Below are positions 1-8,222 of a stretch of 64,000 nt of DNA, one piece after another. The notes below the pieces were generated by a model, which saw nothing but the letters and a program-made list of their open reading frames with translations, did no database searches and was not told the origin of the DNA. Where the stretch lies: positions 29,436-93,435 of the forward strand of contig NZ_CBCRXM010000013.1 of the NCBI RefSeq assembly GCF_965137005.1, given 5' to 3'. The position numbers and the translations under genes were made by a program. Within the stretch, counting starts at the first letter, position 1. Each line of letters opens with the position of its first letter. Source of the stretch: Sphingomonas_O antarctica (GTDB lineage: Bacteria; Pseudomonadota; Alphaproteobacteria; Sphingomonadales; Sphingomonadaceae).

Positions 1-537
1 GGGTTCGAAGTCGTCGCCAACATGCTGCCCGACGACAAGGCGAAGGCCGCCGGCAAGCCCCGCTTGCTGGGCACCGACAACCCGATCGTCATCCCCATCG
101 GCACGACCATCCGGCTGCTGACCACCGCCAATGACGTGATCCACAGCTGGGCGGTTCCGGCGTTCTGGACCAAGATGGACGCGGTCCCCGGCCGGACCAA
201 CGAGACGACCTTCAAGGTCGATCGCATCGGCACCTATTATGGCCAGTGTTCCGAACTGTGCGGTGCGCGCCACGGCTTCATGCCGATCGAGGTTTCGGTC
301 GTGAGCAAGGCCGATTTCGACCAGTGGGTGCTATCGAAGGGCGGCAAGATTTCGAACGGCAGTGCCGCCAGCGCCGCCAAGGCCGCGAACGCCGAAGCGG
401 GCGGTGGCGGACAGGCGCTGCAGGCTCCGGCCACCGCGTCCGGCACCGTGCCGACCGCCACTGCACCCGACAATGCGACAGTTCCGGCCAAGACGACGGG
501 CACCGCCCCCGCCAACGCCGCGACCGCGAACCACTGA
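1..537 (+). CDS. coxB: Cytochrome c oxidase subunit II, C-terminal part (5' end outside window)
   Basis: The reading frame is open from base 1, so only the last 178 residues are visible. This is the periplasmic cupredoxin domain of subunit II, which takes electrons from cytochrome c at the binuclear CuA centre. The CuA ligands are visible: HSW near residue 46, then CSELCGARHGFM near residues 83-94 (two Cys, His, Met). A low-complexity Ala/Thr/Pro/Gly tail of about 55 residues follows the domain; such tails occur in alphaproteobacterial CoxB and probably form a flexible periplasmic extension. The gene ends 10 bp before ctaD, so the two are almost certainly co-transcribed. The N-terminal membrane hairpin lies outside the window. 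Confidence 0.95.
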   Translation, partial: GFEVVANMLPDDKAKAAGKPRLLGTDNPIVIPIGTTIRLLTTANDVIHSWAVPAFWTKMDAVPGRTNETTFKVDRIGTYYGQCSELCGARHGFMPIEVSVVSKADFDQWVLSKGGKISNGSAASAAKAANAEAGGGGQALQAPATASGTVPTATAPDNATVPAKTTGTAPANAATANH

Positions 538-547
538 GACTCAGCAT

Positions 548-2245
548 ATGACCGATATCGCCGCCACCCCGCACGACTTTCACGGCCACGCGCATGACCA
601 TGATCATGCCCATGACGCGGATCACAAGCCGGGCTTTTTCGCCCGCTGGTTCATGTCGACCAATCACAAGGATATCGGCACGCTGTATCTGATCTTCGCA
701 ATCATCGCGGGGATCATCGGCGGCGGCATTTCGGGGATGATGCGCGTCGAATTGGCGACACCGGGCATTCAATGGCTCGAATATTGGGCGAACATCCACA
801 ACGGCATGGTCGGTCAGGGTCCCGCGACGATGGATGAGGCGTACCATCTGTGGAACGTCCTGATCACCGCGCACGGGCTGATCATGGTGTTCTTCATGGT
901 CATGCCGGCGATGATCGGCGGTTTCGGCAACTGGTTCGTGCCGATCATGATCGGCGCGCCCGACATGGCGTTCCCGCGCATGAACAATATCAGCTTCTGG
1001 CTGCTCGTTCCCGCGTTCATCCTGTTGCTCGGTTCAAGCTTCTTCAGCGGTGGCAGCGGCCTCGGCGCCGGCACCGGCTGGACGGTCTATGCCCCGCTGT
1101 CGACGTCGGGTTCGGTCGGTCCGTCGGTCGACATGGCGATCCTTTCGCTCCACCTCGCGGGCGCAAGCTCGATCCTCGGCGCGATCAATTTCATCACAAC
1201 GATCTTCAACATGCGTGCGCCGGGCATGACCCTGCACAAGATGCCGCTGTTCGTGTGGTCGGTGCTGGTCACCGCGTTCCTGTTGTTGCTGGCATTGCCG
1301 GTGCTCGCGGCGGCGATCACCATGCTGCTAACCGACCGTAATTTCGGCACGACATTCTATGACGCGTCGGGCGGGGGCGATCCGATCCTGTACCAGCATC
1401 TGTTCTGGTTCTTCGGTCACCCCGAGGTCTACATCATGATCCTGCCGGGCTTCGGCATGGTCAGCCAGATCGTCGCGACCTTCTCGAAAAAGCCGGTGTT
1501 CGGCTATCTCGGCATGGCCTATGCAATGGTCGCGATCGGCGTGGTCGGCTTCATCGTGTGGGCGCACCACATGTTCACCACCGGCCTCAGCGTGAACGTG
1601 AAGATGTATTTCACCGCCGCGACGATGGTTATCGCGGTGCCGACAGGGATCAAGATCTTCAGCTGGATCGCCACGATGTGGGGCGGTTCGATCAGCTTCA
1701 AGACCCCGATGATGTGGGCGATCGGCTTCATCTTCATGTTCACCGTCGGTGGCGTCACCGGCGTCGTGCTCGCCAATGGCGGCATCGATACGTACATGCA
1801 GGACACCTATTACGTCGTCGCGCACTTCCACTATGTGCTGTCGCTCGGCGCGGTGTTCTCGCTGTTCGCGGGCTTCTATTACTGGTTCCCCAAAATGTCG
1901 GGGAAGATGTACAATGAATTCCTCGGTCAGGTTCACTTCTGGATCTTCTTCGTCGGCGTAAACGTGCTGTTCTTCCCGATGCACTTCCTGGGGCTTCAGG
2001 GCATGGCGCGGCGTACGCCGGACTATCCCGATGCCCAGGCGTACTGGAACCACATCGCGTCGGATTACGGGTACTCGCTTATGGCGATCGGCATGCTGGT
2101 GTTCTTCGTGAATATCATCTGGTCGCTCGCCGCGGGCCGCAAGGCGGCAGACAATCCGTGGGGCGAAGGGGCGACGACGCTCGAATGGACGTTGCCCAGC
2201 CCGCCGCCCTACCATCAGTTCGAAACGCTGCCGGTAATCCACTAA
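548..2245 (+). CDS. ctaD: Cytochrome c oxidase subunit I
   Basis: A 565-residue polytopic inner-membrane protein and the catalytic subunit of the aa3-type terminal oxidase, which reduces oxygen to water and pumps protons. Visible family motifs are FMSTNHKDIGTLYL at the first membrane helix, the haem a region TAHGLIMVFF, the CuB/Tyr crosslink motif WFFGHPEVYI, the CuB pair WAHHMF, and the haem ligands in VAHFHYVLS. The start at 548 was chosen because coxB ends just upstream and the N-terminus then begins MTDIAATPHDF. A His/Asp-rich stretch (HGHAHDHDHAHDADH) precedes helix 1 and is a plausible metal-binding or disordered tail. Other bacteria often have ctaB and ctaG next; here unrelated genes follow. 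Confidence 0.97.
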   Translation: MTDIAATPHDFHGHAHDHDHAHDADHKPGFFARWFMSTNHKDIGTLYLIFAIIAGIIGGGISGMMRVELATPGIQWLEYWANIHNGMVGQGPATMDEAYHLWNVLITAHGLIMVFFMVMPAMIGGFGNWFVPIMIGAPDMAFPRMNNISFWLLVPAFILLLGSSFFSGGSGLGAGTGWTVYAPLSTSGSVGPSVDMAILSLHLAGASSILGAINFITTIFNMRAPGMTLHKMPLFVWSVLVTAFLLLLALPVLAAAITMLLTDRNFGTTFYDASGGGDPILYQHLFWFFGHPEVYIMILPGFGMVSQIVATFSKKPVFGYLGMAYAMVAIGVVGFIVWAHHMFTTGLSVNVKMYFTAATMVIAVPTGIKIFSWIATMWGGSISFKTPMMWAIGFIFMFTVGGVTGVVLANGGIDTYMQDTYYVVAHFHYVLSLGAVFSLFAGFYYWFPKMSGKMYNEFLGQVHFWIFFVGVNVLFFPMHFLGLQGMARRTPDYPDAQAYWNHIASDYGYSLMAIGMLVFFVNIIWSLAAGRKAADNPWGEGATTLEWTLPSPPPYHQFETLPVIH

Positions 2246-2253
2246 CGGAGCGA

Positions 2254-2325
2254 GGCGGGTAAGGCTTCTTTACCCGCCGGTCGCTTCAGCGACGCGAACG
2301 TCCGGCCGGCCTCGCTTTCGCGAGG
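2254..2325 (+). terminator. Three consecutive hairpins downstream of ctaD
   Basis: Three perfect inverted repeats lie end to end: 2254-2278 (9-bp arms GGCGGGTAA/TTACCCGCC, 7-nt loop), 2280-2293 (6-bp arms GTCGCT/AGCGAC, 2-nt loop) and 2310-2325 (6-bp arms CCTCGC/GCGAGG, loop TTTC). No T-run follows, so this is not a classical intrinsic terminator. It may stop transcription with other factors or protect the 3' end of the cox mRNA. Confidence 0.5.
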
Positions 2326-2387
2326 ACCGACGGCGTGGCGCACTTTCATTCACCGGCAATTCAACCGACTCGGCGCAGCTTTGCGTG

Positions 2388-3884
2388 ATGTCAGCCAACG
2401 CCGCCATCGCTCTCAACCGCTTCGGCCTCGGCGCACGCCCCGACGACACGCCGCCGGGCGATCCCAAACGCTATCTGCTCGATCAGCTGAAAAGCTTCGA
2501 TCCGAAACCGCCCGCGCTGGCCGCCGCACCGACACGCGCGAGCGTCGCCGGGCACCTCGCCGAATATCTCGACGAACTGCGCGACATGCGCCAACAGACG
2601 GGCGGCAAGACGCAACTCGCCGCCGTCGCCCGGGTCGATCCCGCTGCCATGCCGGGCGCTTCCCCGCCCGGCATTGGGGCAAAGATCGACCCCGCCGCCA
2701 AGACCGCAATGCAGACGGTCCGCAAGGATCAACGCCTCGCCGGCCGCGCCGATTACCTCGCGCTGACCGGCGCGCGCGCCACCGCCGCGCTCACCAGCCC
2801 CGCGCCGTTCGTCGAACGCCTCACCCATTTCTGGGCCAATCACTTCGCGGTCAGCGCCGACAAACTGACCGTTATCGGCCTGTCGGGCCTCCTCGAATTC
2901 GAGGCGATCCGCCCCAATGTCCTCGGCAAGTTCGCCGACCTCACCCTCGCCGTCGAACAGCATCCGGCGATGCTGCTGTATCTCGATCAGGCGCAATCGA
3001 TCGGCCCCGACAGCCCGGTCGGGCAACGCATCGCCGCGCGCGGCCAGCGCAAGGTCGGACTCAACGAAAACCTCGCGCGCGAAATCATGGAGCTGCACAC
3101 GCTGGGTGTCCGCACCGGTTACACCCAGGCCGACGTCACCGAATTCGCCCGCGCGCTGACCGGTTGGACGGTCAGCGGCATCGGCCGCGGCCCCGGCGCG
3201 AGACTGCTCGGCGTCGCTGACAATCCCGGCGAATTCACCTTCCTCGCCTCGGTCCACCAACCGGGCACCCGCACGATCGTCGGGCGCAGCTACGACCAAC
3301 AGGGCGAGGCACAAGCGCGCGCGATCCTCACCGATCTATGCGCCAGCCCGGCGACGGCGACGCACATCGCAACCAAGCTTGCGCGCCATTTCGCGGGCGA
3401 CACGCCGCCACCTGATTTGGTTCAGCGGCTCGCCGCGAATTTCACATCGACCGGGGGCGATCTGCCTTCGCTGTATCGCACGCTCATCGAGTCCCCCGAA
3501 TTGTGGGCGGCGCCCGAGGAAAAGTTCAAATCGCCGTGGGACTGGATGATTTCGTCGTCGCGCGGGCTGGGCCTCAAAACGCTCGAGGGGCAGCAGGTCG
3601 CGGGCCTGATGCAACAACTCGGCCAGCCTGTATGGCGGCCTGGCTCGCCCGCCGGTTATGACGATATCGACGCCAGTTGGGCCGGCCCCGACGCCTTGGT
3701 TCGGCGCGTCGAAGCCGCCGAACGCCTCGCGGCGCGCGTGCCCACGCTCGACGCCCGCGCCCTCGCACCCAAACTGATGCCCGGCACGCTCACGCCGGCA
3801 ACCGCGCAAGCCATCGCCCGCGCCGACAGCCCGGCACAGGCGACCGCGCTGATGCTCGTCGCCCCCGAATTCATGCGGAGATAG
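2388..3884 (+). CDS. DUF1800 family protein
   Basis: A protein of 498 residues matching the DUF1800 family by its opening (ALNRFGLGARPDD), the block ERLTHFWANHFAVS, and the block ENLAREIMELHTLGV about 200 residues in, followed by FARALTGW. The biochemical function is unknown. The family regularly sits next to a DUF1501 gene, as here (3-bp gap), and the pair is thought to act together outside the cytoplasm. GTG at 2385 and ATG at 2388 are adjacent candidate starts; ATG was taken. No strong signal peptide is evident. Codon use and GC match the neighbours. Confidence 0.85.
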   Translation: MSANAAIALNRFGLGARPDDTPPGDPKRYLLDQLKSFDPKPPALAAAPTRASVAGHLAEYLDELRDMRQQTGGKTQLAAVARVDPAAMPGASPPGIGAKIDPAAKTAMQTVRKDQRLAGRADYLALTGARATAALTSPAPFVERLTHFWANHFAVSADKLTVIGLSGLLEFEAIRPNVLGKFADLTLAVEQHPAMLLYLDQAQSIGPDSPVGQRIAARGQRKVGLNENLAREIMELHTLGVRTGYTQADVTEFARALTGWTVSGIGRGPGARLLGVADNPGEFTFLASVHQPGTRTIVGRSYDQQGEAQARAILTDLCASPATATHIATKLARHFAGDTPPPDLVQRLAANFTSTGGDLPSLYRTLIESPELWAAPEEKFKSPWDWMISSSRGLGLKTLEGQQVAGLMQQLGQPVWRPGSPAGYDDIDASWAGPDALVRRVEAAERLAARVPTLDARALAPKLMPGTLTPATAQAIARADSPAQATALMLVAPEFMRR

Positions 3885-3886
3885 AT

Positions 3887-5038
3887 ATGCTCACGCTCGA
3901 CCGTCGCCATTTGCTGACCAAAGGCGCCCTCGCCGCCGCCGCGCTGGCCACCCCGCGCATCGTCCTGGCGCAAGCCGCGACCGAGCGTCGGTTCGTGTTC
4001 ATCATTCAGCGCGGTGCGGCCGATGGGCTCAACATCATCATGCCGACGGGCGATCCGGGGTTCGCGCCCGCACGCGGCGCACTCGCCATTCCCGGCGGCA
4101 CCAAATTGGATGGTATGTTCACCCTCCACCCCGCACTCGCCGAAGCTGCGAAAATGTATGCGGCCAACGAAGCGCTTTTCGCGCACGCCGTCGCGTCGCC
4201 CTATCGCGACCGCTCGCATTTCGATGGCCAGAACGTGCTCGAAACCGGCGGCACCGCGGCCTATCAGTTGCGCGACGGCTGGCTCAACCGCTTGCTGACG
4301 CAAGTCCCGCGCACCGATGCCTCGGCCATCGCCGTGTCCGCCACGGTTCCCGTCGCGCTGCGGGGCAAGATCGACGTGGCGAGCTATGCGCCGTCGGCGC
4401 TGCCCCAGGCGTCCGACGATCTCCTCGCCCGCGTGACCCAACTCTATCAGGCCGACACGCAACTCCACCCGCTCTGGTCGAGCGCGATGGCGACACGCGC
4501 CCAGACCAGCGACTTGACGGCGGGCGGCGGCGCCAACGCCGCGGCAACCGGCGCGCTCACCGCTAAGCTCCTCACCGGCCCGAATTCGGCGCGCATCGCA
4601 ATGATCGAAACCGGTGGCTGGGACACTCATTCGGCGCAGACCGCGAGATTGGGCGCACAGCTCAAGGGCCTCGACGCGATGCTCGCGGCGCTCAAAACCG
4701 GCCTCGGCCCCGCATGGAGTGACACGCTCGTCCTCGTCGCCACCGAATTCGGCCGGACCGTTGCGGTCAATGGCACTGGCGGCACCGATCACGGCACGGG
4801 TTCGGCAGCAATGCTGTTGGGTGGCGCGGTCGCGGGCGGGCGCGTCGTCGCCGACTGGCCCGGATTGTCGGCGGCCAACCTCTACGAAAATCGTGATCTA
4901 AAACCGACGCTGGGTCTCGATACCCTGATCGCCGGTGCCCTCGGGCAGCATTACGGGATCGACCCCGCCCCGCTTGCCCGCGCTTTGTTCCCCGAAACGC
5001 CTTATGCCAGCTTCAAGGAACGCCTCGTCCGCGCATAG
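3887..5038 (+). CDS. DUF1501 family Tat-exported protein
   Basis: A protein of 383 residues with a twin-arginine signal (LDRRHLLTKGALAAAALAT, ending near LAQA), predicting folded export to the periplasm. The mature part begins RRFVFIIQRGAADGLN and contains METGGWDTHS and VATEFGRTVAVNGTGGTDHG, typical of DUF1501, a family with an alkaline-phosphatase/sulfatase-like fold and possible metal binding through the Asp/His motifs. It begins 3 bp after the DUF1800 stop. Its last 37 bp overlap the 3' end of the opposing PEP-CTERM gene. Function is not established; partnership with DUF1800 is inferred from the pairing. Confidence 0.87.
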   Translation: MLTLDRRHLLTKGALAAAALATPRIVLAQAATERRFVFIIQRGAADGLNIIMPTGDPGFAPARGALAIPGGTKLDGMFTLHPALAEAAKMYAANEALFAHAVASPYRDRSHFDGQNVLETGGTAAYQLRDGWLNRLLTQVPRTDASAIAVSATVPVALRGKIDVASYAPSALPQASDDLLARVTQLYQADTQLHPLWSSAMATRAQTSDLTAGGGANAAATGALTAKLLTGPNSARIAMIETGGWDTHSAQTARLGAQLKGLDAMLAALKTGLGPAWSDTLVLVATEFGRTVAVNGTGGTDHGTGSAAMLLGGAVAGGRVVADWPGLSAANLYENRDLKPTLGLDTLIAGALGQHYGIDPAPLARALFPETPYASFKERLVRA

Positions 5039-5961
5039 CCGCCGGCAAAACCGAAGCCACCGATCATCAGCGCCCAGCTCGCCGGTTCGGGCACGAATGC
5101 CAGCGCCGTCGCCGCGCCGCCCGAAGTCAGCGTCAGCCCGCTAATTCCGCGGAACGACGAATTCAGCCGGATCGTCGGATCGATATAGGCCGACACACTG
5201 CCGCTCGACCCGTCGAAATAAGTGTAGCTCGAGGCATTGAGATAGGCGCGGCTGTAGAAATCGAGCGCGCTGCCATTGGAATATTGATCGCCGCGAACAA
5301 AGCCGAAATCCAAACTATAGCCGCCGGTGCCGCAGCCCGACGCGTCGATCGTGCCCGGGATCGCCGTGCAATCCTTGCGGAAAGAGCCTCCAAAGCTCTG
5401 GGGATTGGTGGTGACCGCGATCACCGTCGCGCTGCCGACGCCCGACAACGTCGTCCCCCAATTCCCCGAGATCGTTCCTGCCTTGGTCGATTGACCCAGC
5501 GTCAACGCAATCTGGTCCGCCGCCGCCATATCCGGCGCGCTGAGCTTGATCGTGTAGAACATGGACATCGATACATTGGCATTATTGGCCAAGGTCTTCT
5601 GTGCGACGGTCCCCAAAGAGGGCGATCCCTGGTTGGGCAGGGTCACGGCAAACGCCACGCCCCCGTCAGCATCACCCAGCACGGTATAGCCGGTGGTCGA
5701 TACGAAATGCACGCCGGGATTGCCGCTGACGGTATAGGTCACCGACGGCATCGCATTGGGCAGCGGCAGGGTGAAAGTCGAAATTCCCCCGCCGACATAA
5801 TAATTCTGCGGATCGGTCGTCGGAAATTCGAAATACCCCTGAAGCTCGAGCGCGTCGGGCACCGGCGGTACGTAGCACCCATCCCCGGGGCAGGCAGCAA
5901 GCGCGGGTGAGGATAAAGCGGCGACAGCGATCGTCGCGATCGAGAACAGCGTCTTGCGCAT
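5002..5961 (-). CDS. PEPxxWA-CTERM sorted secreted protein
   Basis: A 319-residue exported protein. It has an N-terminal Sec signal (MRKTLFSIATIAVAALSSPALA) and ends with the sorting signal VPEPASWALMIGGFGFAGG followed by a basic tail (ARTRRSLKLA), the PEPxxWA variant characteristic of sphingomonads. The signal is expected to be recognised by an exosortase-like enzyme, so the protein probably goes to the outer surface or extracellular matrix. The body is rich in Gly/Ser/Thr/Asn and predicted beta structure with no recognised enzymatic domain. It is convergent with the DUF1501 gene and the two coding ends overlap by 37 bp, so part of the sorting tail is encoded antisense to the DUF1501 C-terminus. 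Confidence 0.88.
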   Translation of the reverse strand: MRKTLFSIATIAVAALSSPALAACPGDGCYVPPVPDALELQGYFEFPTTDPQNYYVGGGISTFTLPLPNAMPSVTYTVSGNPGVHFVSTTGYTVLGDADGGVAFAVTLPNQGSPSLGTVAQKTLANNANVSMSMFYTIKLSAPDMAAADQIALTLGQSTKAGTISGNWGTTLSGVGSATVIAVTTNPQSFGGSFRKDCTAIPGTIDASGCGTGGYSLDFGFVRGDQYSNGSALDFYSRAYLNASSYTYFDGSSGSVSAYIDPTIRLNSSFRGISGLTLTSGGAATALAFVPEPASWALMIGGFGFAGGYARTRRSLKLA

Positions 5962-6087
5962 GGTTAACCCCCCGAGAATGCGCCGCCATCACAACAATTG
6001 GACGATATTGATTGTATGAAAACGACATTCCCGCAGCGGGACGGCGCGTGCTCGCATGCGCGACCCGTTTCCGCTACGCCTCGGCCA

Positions 6088-7242
6088 ATGGACCTTTCGT
6101 CGCTGCGCATTGCCCTGTTTTCGGGCAATTATAACTTCGTGAAGGACGGCGCGAACCAGGCGTTGAACCGCCTGGTCGGTTATTTGCTGCGCCAGGGTGC
6201 GGCGGTCCGCGTCTATTCGCCGACGACCGATCACCCTGCGTTTCCGGCGACCGGCGATCTGGTCAGCGTGCCGTCGGTCCCGCTGCCGGGGCGCGAGGAA
6301 TATCGCTTCGCCTTCGGCATTATGCCCGCGGCAAAGCGCGATTTGCGCCGTTTCGCGCCCAATATCGTTCACGTCTCCGCGCCCGAAATGCTCGGCCATC
6401 GCGCGGTCAGCTGGGCGCGGTGGCACGATCTGCCGATCGTCGCCTCGGTCCACACGCGCTTCGAAACCTATCCGCGTTATTATAATCTGGCGTTTCTCGA
6501 ACCGGTCATGCTGGCGATCCTGCGGCGTTTCTATCGCCGCTGCGATGCGCTGGTCGCGCCGTCGGACAGTTTTGCCCAGATCCTCCGCGAGCAGCGCATG
6601 AATTACGATATCGGCATCTGGTCGCGCGGCCTCGACCACGAATTGTGGAATCCCGGGCGGCGAGATCTCGAATGGCGCCGCGCGCAGGGCATTGCCGACG
6701 ACGAGGTCGTGATCGGTTTTCTCGGCCGCATCGTTATGGAAAAGGGGCTGGATGTCTTCGCCGAAGCCGTCGAGCGACTGACTCAAAAGCATATCAAACA
6801 CCGCGTGCTCATCGTCGGCGAAGGGCCGGCGCGCGACTGGTTTCAGCGCCGCCTGCCCGACGCGGTGTTCACCGGTTTCCAGATGGGTCCCGACCTCGCC
6901 CGTGCGGTTGCCGGGATGGACATCTTCCTCAACCCCAGCGTCACCGAAACCTTCGGCAACGTATCGCTCGAATCGATGGCCTGCGGTATTCCCGTCGTCG
7001 CCGCGCGCGCGGCGGGCAGCGAGGATATCGTCCAGGACGGCGTGACCGGCCTGCTGGTCCGCCCCGGCGCGATTGAGGGCTATGCCAACGCGCTCGCCCG
7101 CCTCGCCACCGATCACGATTTCCGTGCGCGCATGGGCCAGGCGGGCATCGCCGAAGCCGCCAAATATGAATGGGACCGCATCAACGCGGCAGTCGCGGAA
7201 ACCTATCTACGCGTCATCCGCAACCGCCAGACGCGGCTTTAA
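6088..7242 (+). CDS. Glycosyltransferase family 4 (mannosyltransferase-like)
   Basis: A protein of 384 residues with a GT-B fold. The N-terminus is RIALFSGNYNFVKDGANQALN, with the acceptor-side VHTRFETYPRYY near residue 125 and the nucleotide-sugar-binding C-terminal half marked by IGFLGRIVMEKGLDVFAEA and FLNPSVTETFGNVSLESMACG, the E-x7-E motif of GT4 enzymes. It resembles GDP-mannose-dependent alpha-mannosyltransferases, so glycolipid or envelope polysaccharide synthesis is likely. ATG 6088 was chosen because family homology begins there; in-frame TTG 5998 and ATG 6016 would add a non-conserved extension. The stop touches the opposing DUF2218 gene (4-bp overlap). Confidence 0.85.
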   Translation: MDLSSLRIALFSGNYNFVKDGANQALNRLVGYLLRQGAAVRVYSPTTDHPAFPATGDLVSVPSVPLPGREEYRFAFGIMPAAKRDLRRFAPNIVHVSAPEMLGHRAVSWARWHDLPIVASVHTRFETYPRYYNLAFLEPVMLAILRRFYRRCDALVAPSDSFAQILREQRMNYDIGIWSRGLDHELWNPGRRDLEWRRAQGIADDEVVIGFLGRIVMEKGLDVFAEAVERLTQKHIKHRVLIVGEGPARDWFQRRLPDAVFTGFQMGPDLARAVAGMDIFLNPSVTETFGNVSLESMACGIPVVAARAAGSEDIVQDGVTGLLVRPGAIEGYANALARLATDHDFRARMGQAGIAEAAKYEWDRINAAVAETYLRVIRNRQTRL

Positions 7243-7556
7243 GCCCAGTCGAATGTCAACGGCGCTTCGCGAAAGGCAAAGCGGTCGAGATGGCGCGCCA
7301 AAGCGCCCTTCAGCCCGTCGAGTTGACCGTCGGCACTCGCATCGATCCGGCATTCGAGCGTGTCGGGATGCGCAATCATCGTCACCACCCCGTCGCCCGG
7401 CCAGTCGGCTCCCCGCGCGTCGCGGGGAAACGTCACCGTCCCCCGCTCCGGCGTGAATTCCACCTCCAAATTATGCTGCCAATGCTTGCACAATTGCTGG
7501 AGGTATTTGCTACCACTGGCCGTCGGCACCATCGCCGTCGCGGATGCGACGGTCAC
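7239..7556 (-). CDS. DUF2218 family protein
   Basis: A small cytosolic protein of 105 residues matching DUF2218: YLQQLCKHWQHNLEVEF near residue 18, then a short acidic/basic block and a tail LARHLDRFAFREAPLTFDW. The family is often found beside siderophore-interacting (ferric reductase) genes and PadR-type regulators, and a role in iron handling has been suggested but not shown. Its start overlaps the stop of the upstream padR-like gene by 4 bp (ATGA), so it is translated from the same mRNA and should fall under that regulator's control. The 3' end overlaps the opposing glycosyltransferase by 4 bp. Confidence 0.85.
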   Translation of the reverse strand: MTVASATAMVPTASGSKYLQQLCKHWQHNLEVEFTPERGTVTFPRDARGADWPGDGVVTMIAHPDTLECRIDASADGQLDGLKGALARHLDRFAFREAPLTFDWA

Positions 7557-8137
7557 AGGCGCTCGACCTTTTTCGCTGCCTCGTCGATCGCGTCGGCAAT
7601 CGCGTGCAACTGCTCCGGGCTCAGTTCTTGGCCCATGATGCGGTCCTGCAGCACTTGCCGCAAATTGCCCATCGCGCGGCGCACCGGCCGTGCATCGCCG
7701 CGATTGCGCTCCGCACCGACCGCATCGAGCCGGGCAAAGATCGCCGCGACTTCTTCGGCGCGCTCGGCCAGATGTGCCGTGCCCGCCTCGGTAATGCCGA
7801 ACAGCTTCTTGGCGCCCTCGGCCTGCCGCGCTTCGATCAGGCCCATATCGTCGAGCAAGGTCAGCGTGGGATAAACCACGCCCGGGCTCGGCGCATAGGC
7901 TCCGCCCGTCCGCTCCTCGAGCGCGCGGATCAGGTCATAGCCGTGGCGTTCCTGCTCTTCGATCAGCTTGAGCAGCACCAGCCGCAACTCGCCCCCGTCG
8001 AACATCCGGCGGCGACGAGCGCCACCGGCTTCCGCCATCGCCTCGCCCCAGGCCTGCCGCGCGTGGCGGCCGAACATCGCATGCATGCCGTAATGGCCGC
8101 CGCGCGGGCCGCCTCTGTGTTTATGATAACCAAACAT
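7553..8137 (-). CDS. PadR family transcriptional regulator with His-rich N-terminus (YqjI-like)
   Basis: A protein of 194 residues. Residues 1-45 are rich in His/Gly/Arg (GYHKHRGGPRGGHYGMHAMF). A PadR winged helix follows: GELRLVLLKLIEEQERHGYDL, then APSPGVVYPTLTLLDDMGLI (recognition helix and wing), and a helical dimerisation region to the C-terminus. The histidine-rich leader resembles E. coli YqjI, a nickel/iron-responsive PadR protein, so metal-dependent autorepression is a reasonable inference. It heads a two-gene operon with DUF2218. A perfect palindrome lies 26 bp upstream of its start and is the likely operator. The rarA gene is divergent. Confidence 0.88.
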   Translation of the reverse strand: MFGYHKHRGGPRGGHYGMHAMFGRHARQAWGEAMAEAGGARRRRMFDGGELRLVLLKLIEEQERHGYDLIRALEERTGGAYAPSPGVVYPTLTLLDDMGLIEARQAEGAKKLFGITEAGTAHLAERAEEVAAIFARLDAVGAERNRGDARPVRRAMGNLRQVLQDRIMGQELSPEQLHAIADAIDEAAKKVERL

Positions 8138-8162
8138 ATTTATCTCCTTCTCAAACGGATCT

Positions 8163-8183
8163 AAGATATATCTTTAGAAAGAT
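8163..8183. promoter_or_regulatory. Palindromic operator candidate between padR-like gene and rarA
   Basis: AAGATATATCTT (8163-8174) is a perfect 12-bp palindrome overlapping a second near-palindrome ATCTTTAGAAAGAT (8170-8183). It sits in the 85-bp divergent gap, is much more AT-rich than its surroundings, and resembles AT-rich PadR/YqjI operators. Binding by the adjacent regulator is inferred. Confidence 0.6.
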
Positions 8184-8222
8184 CAAGTGGCGAGATGTGC
8201 TTGTACTTCTTATCTTTCGCTC

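Noticed and set aside
1328..2242. Long open frames antisense to ctaD, and similar ones antisense to the GH18-NodB-GT2 gene (13817-15280, 15299-16975)
   Set aside because: They mirror the GC-rich codon pattern of well-identified genes, have no family motifs and no ribosome binding sites.
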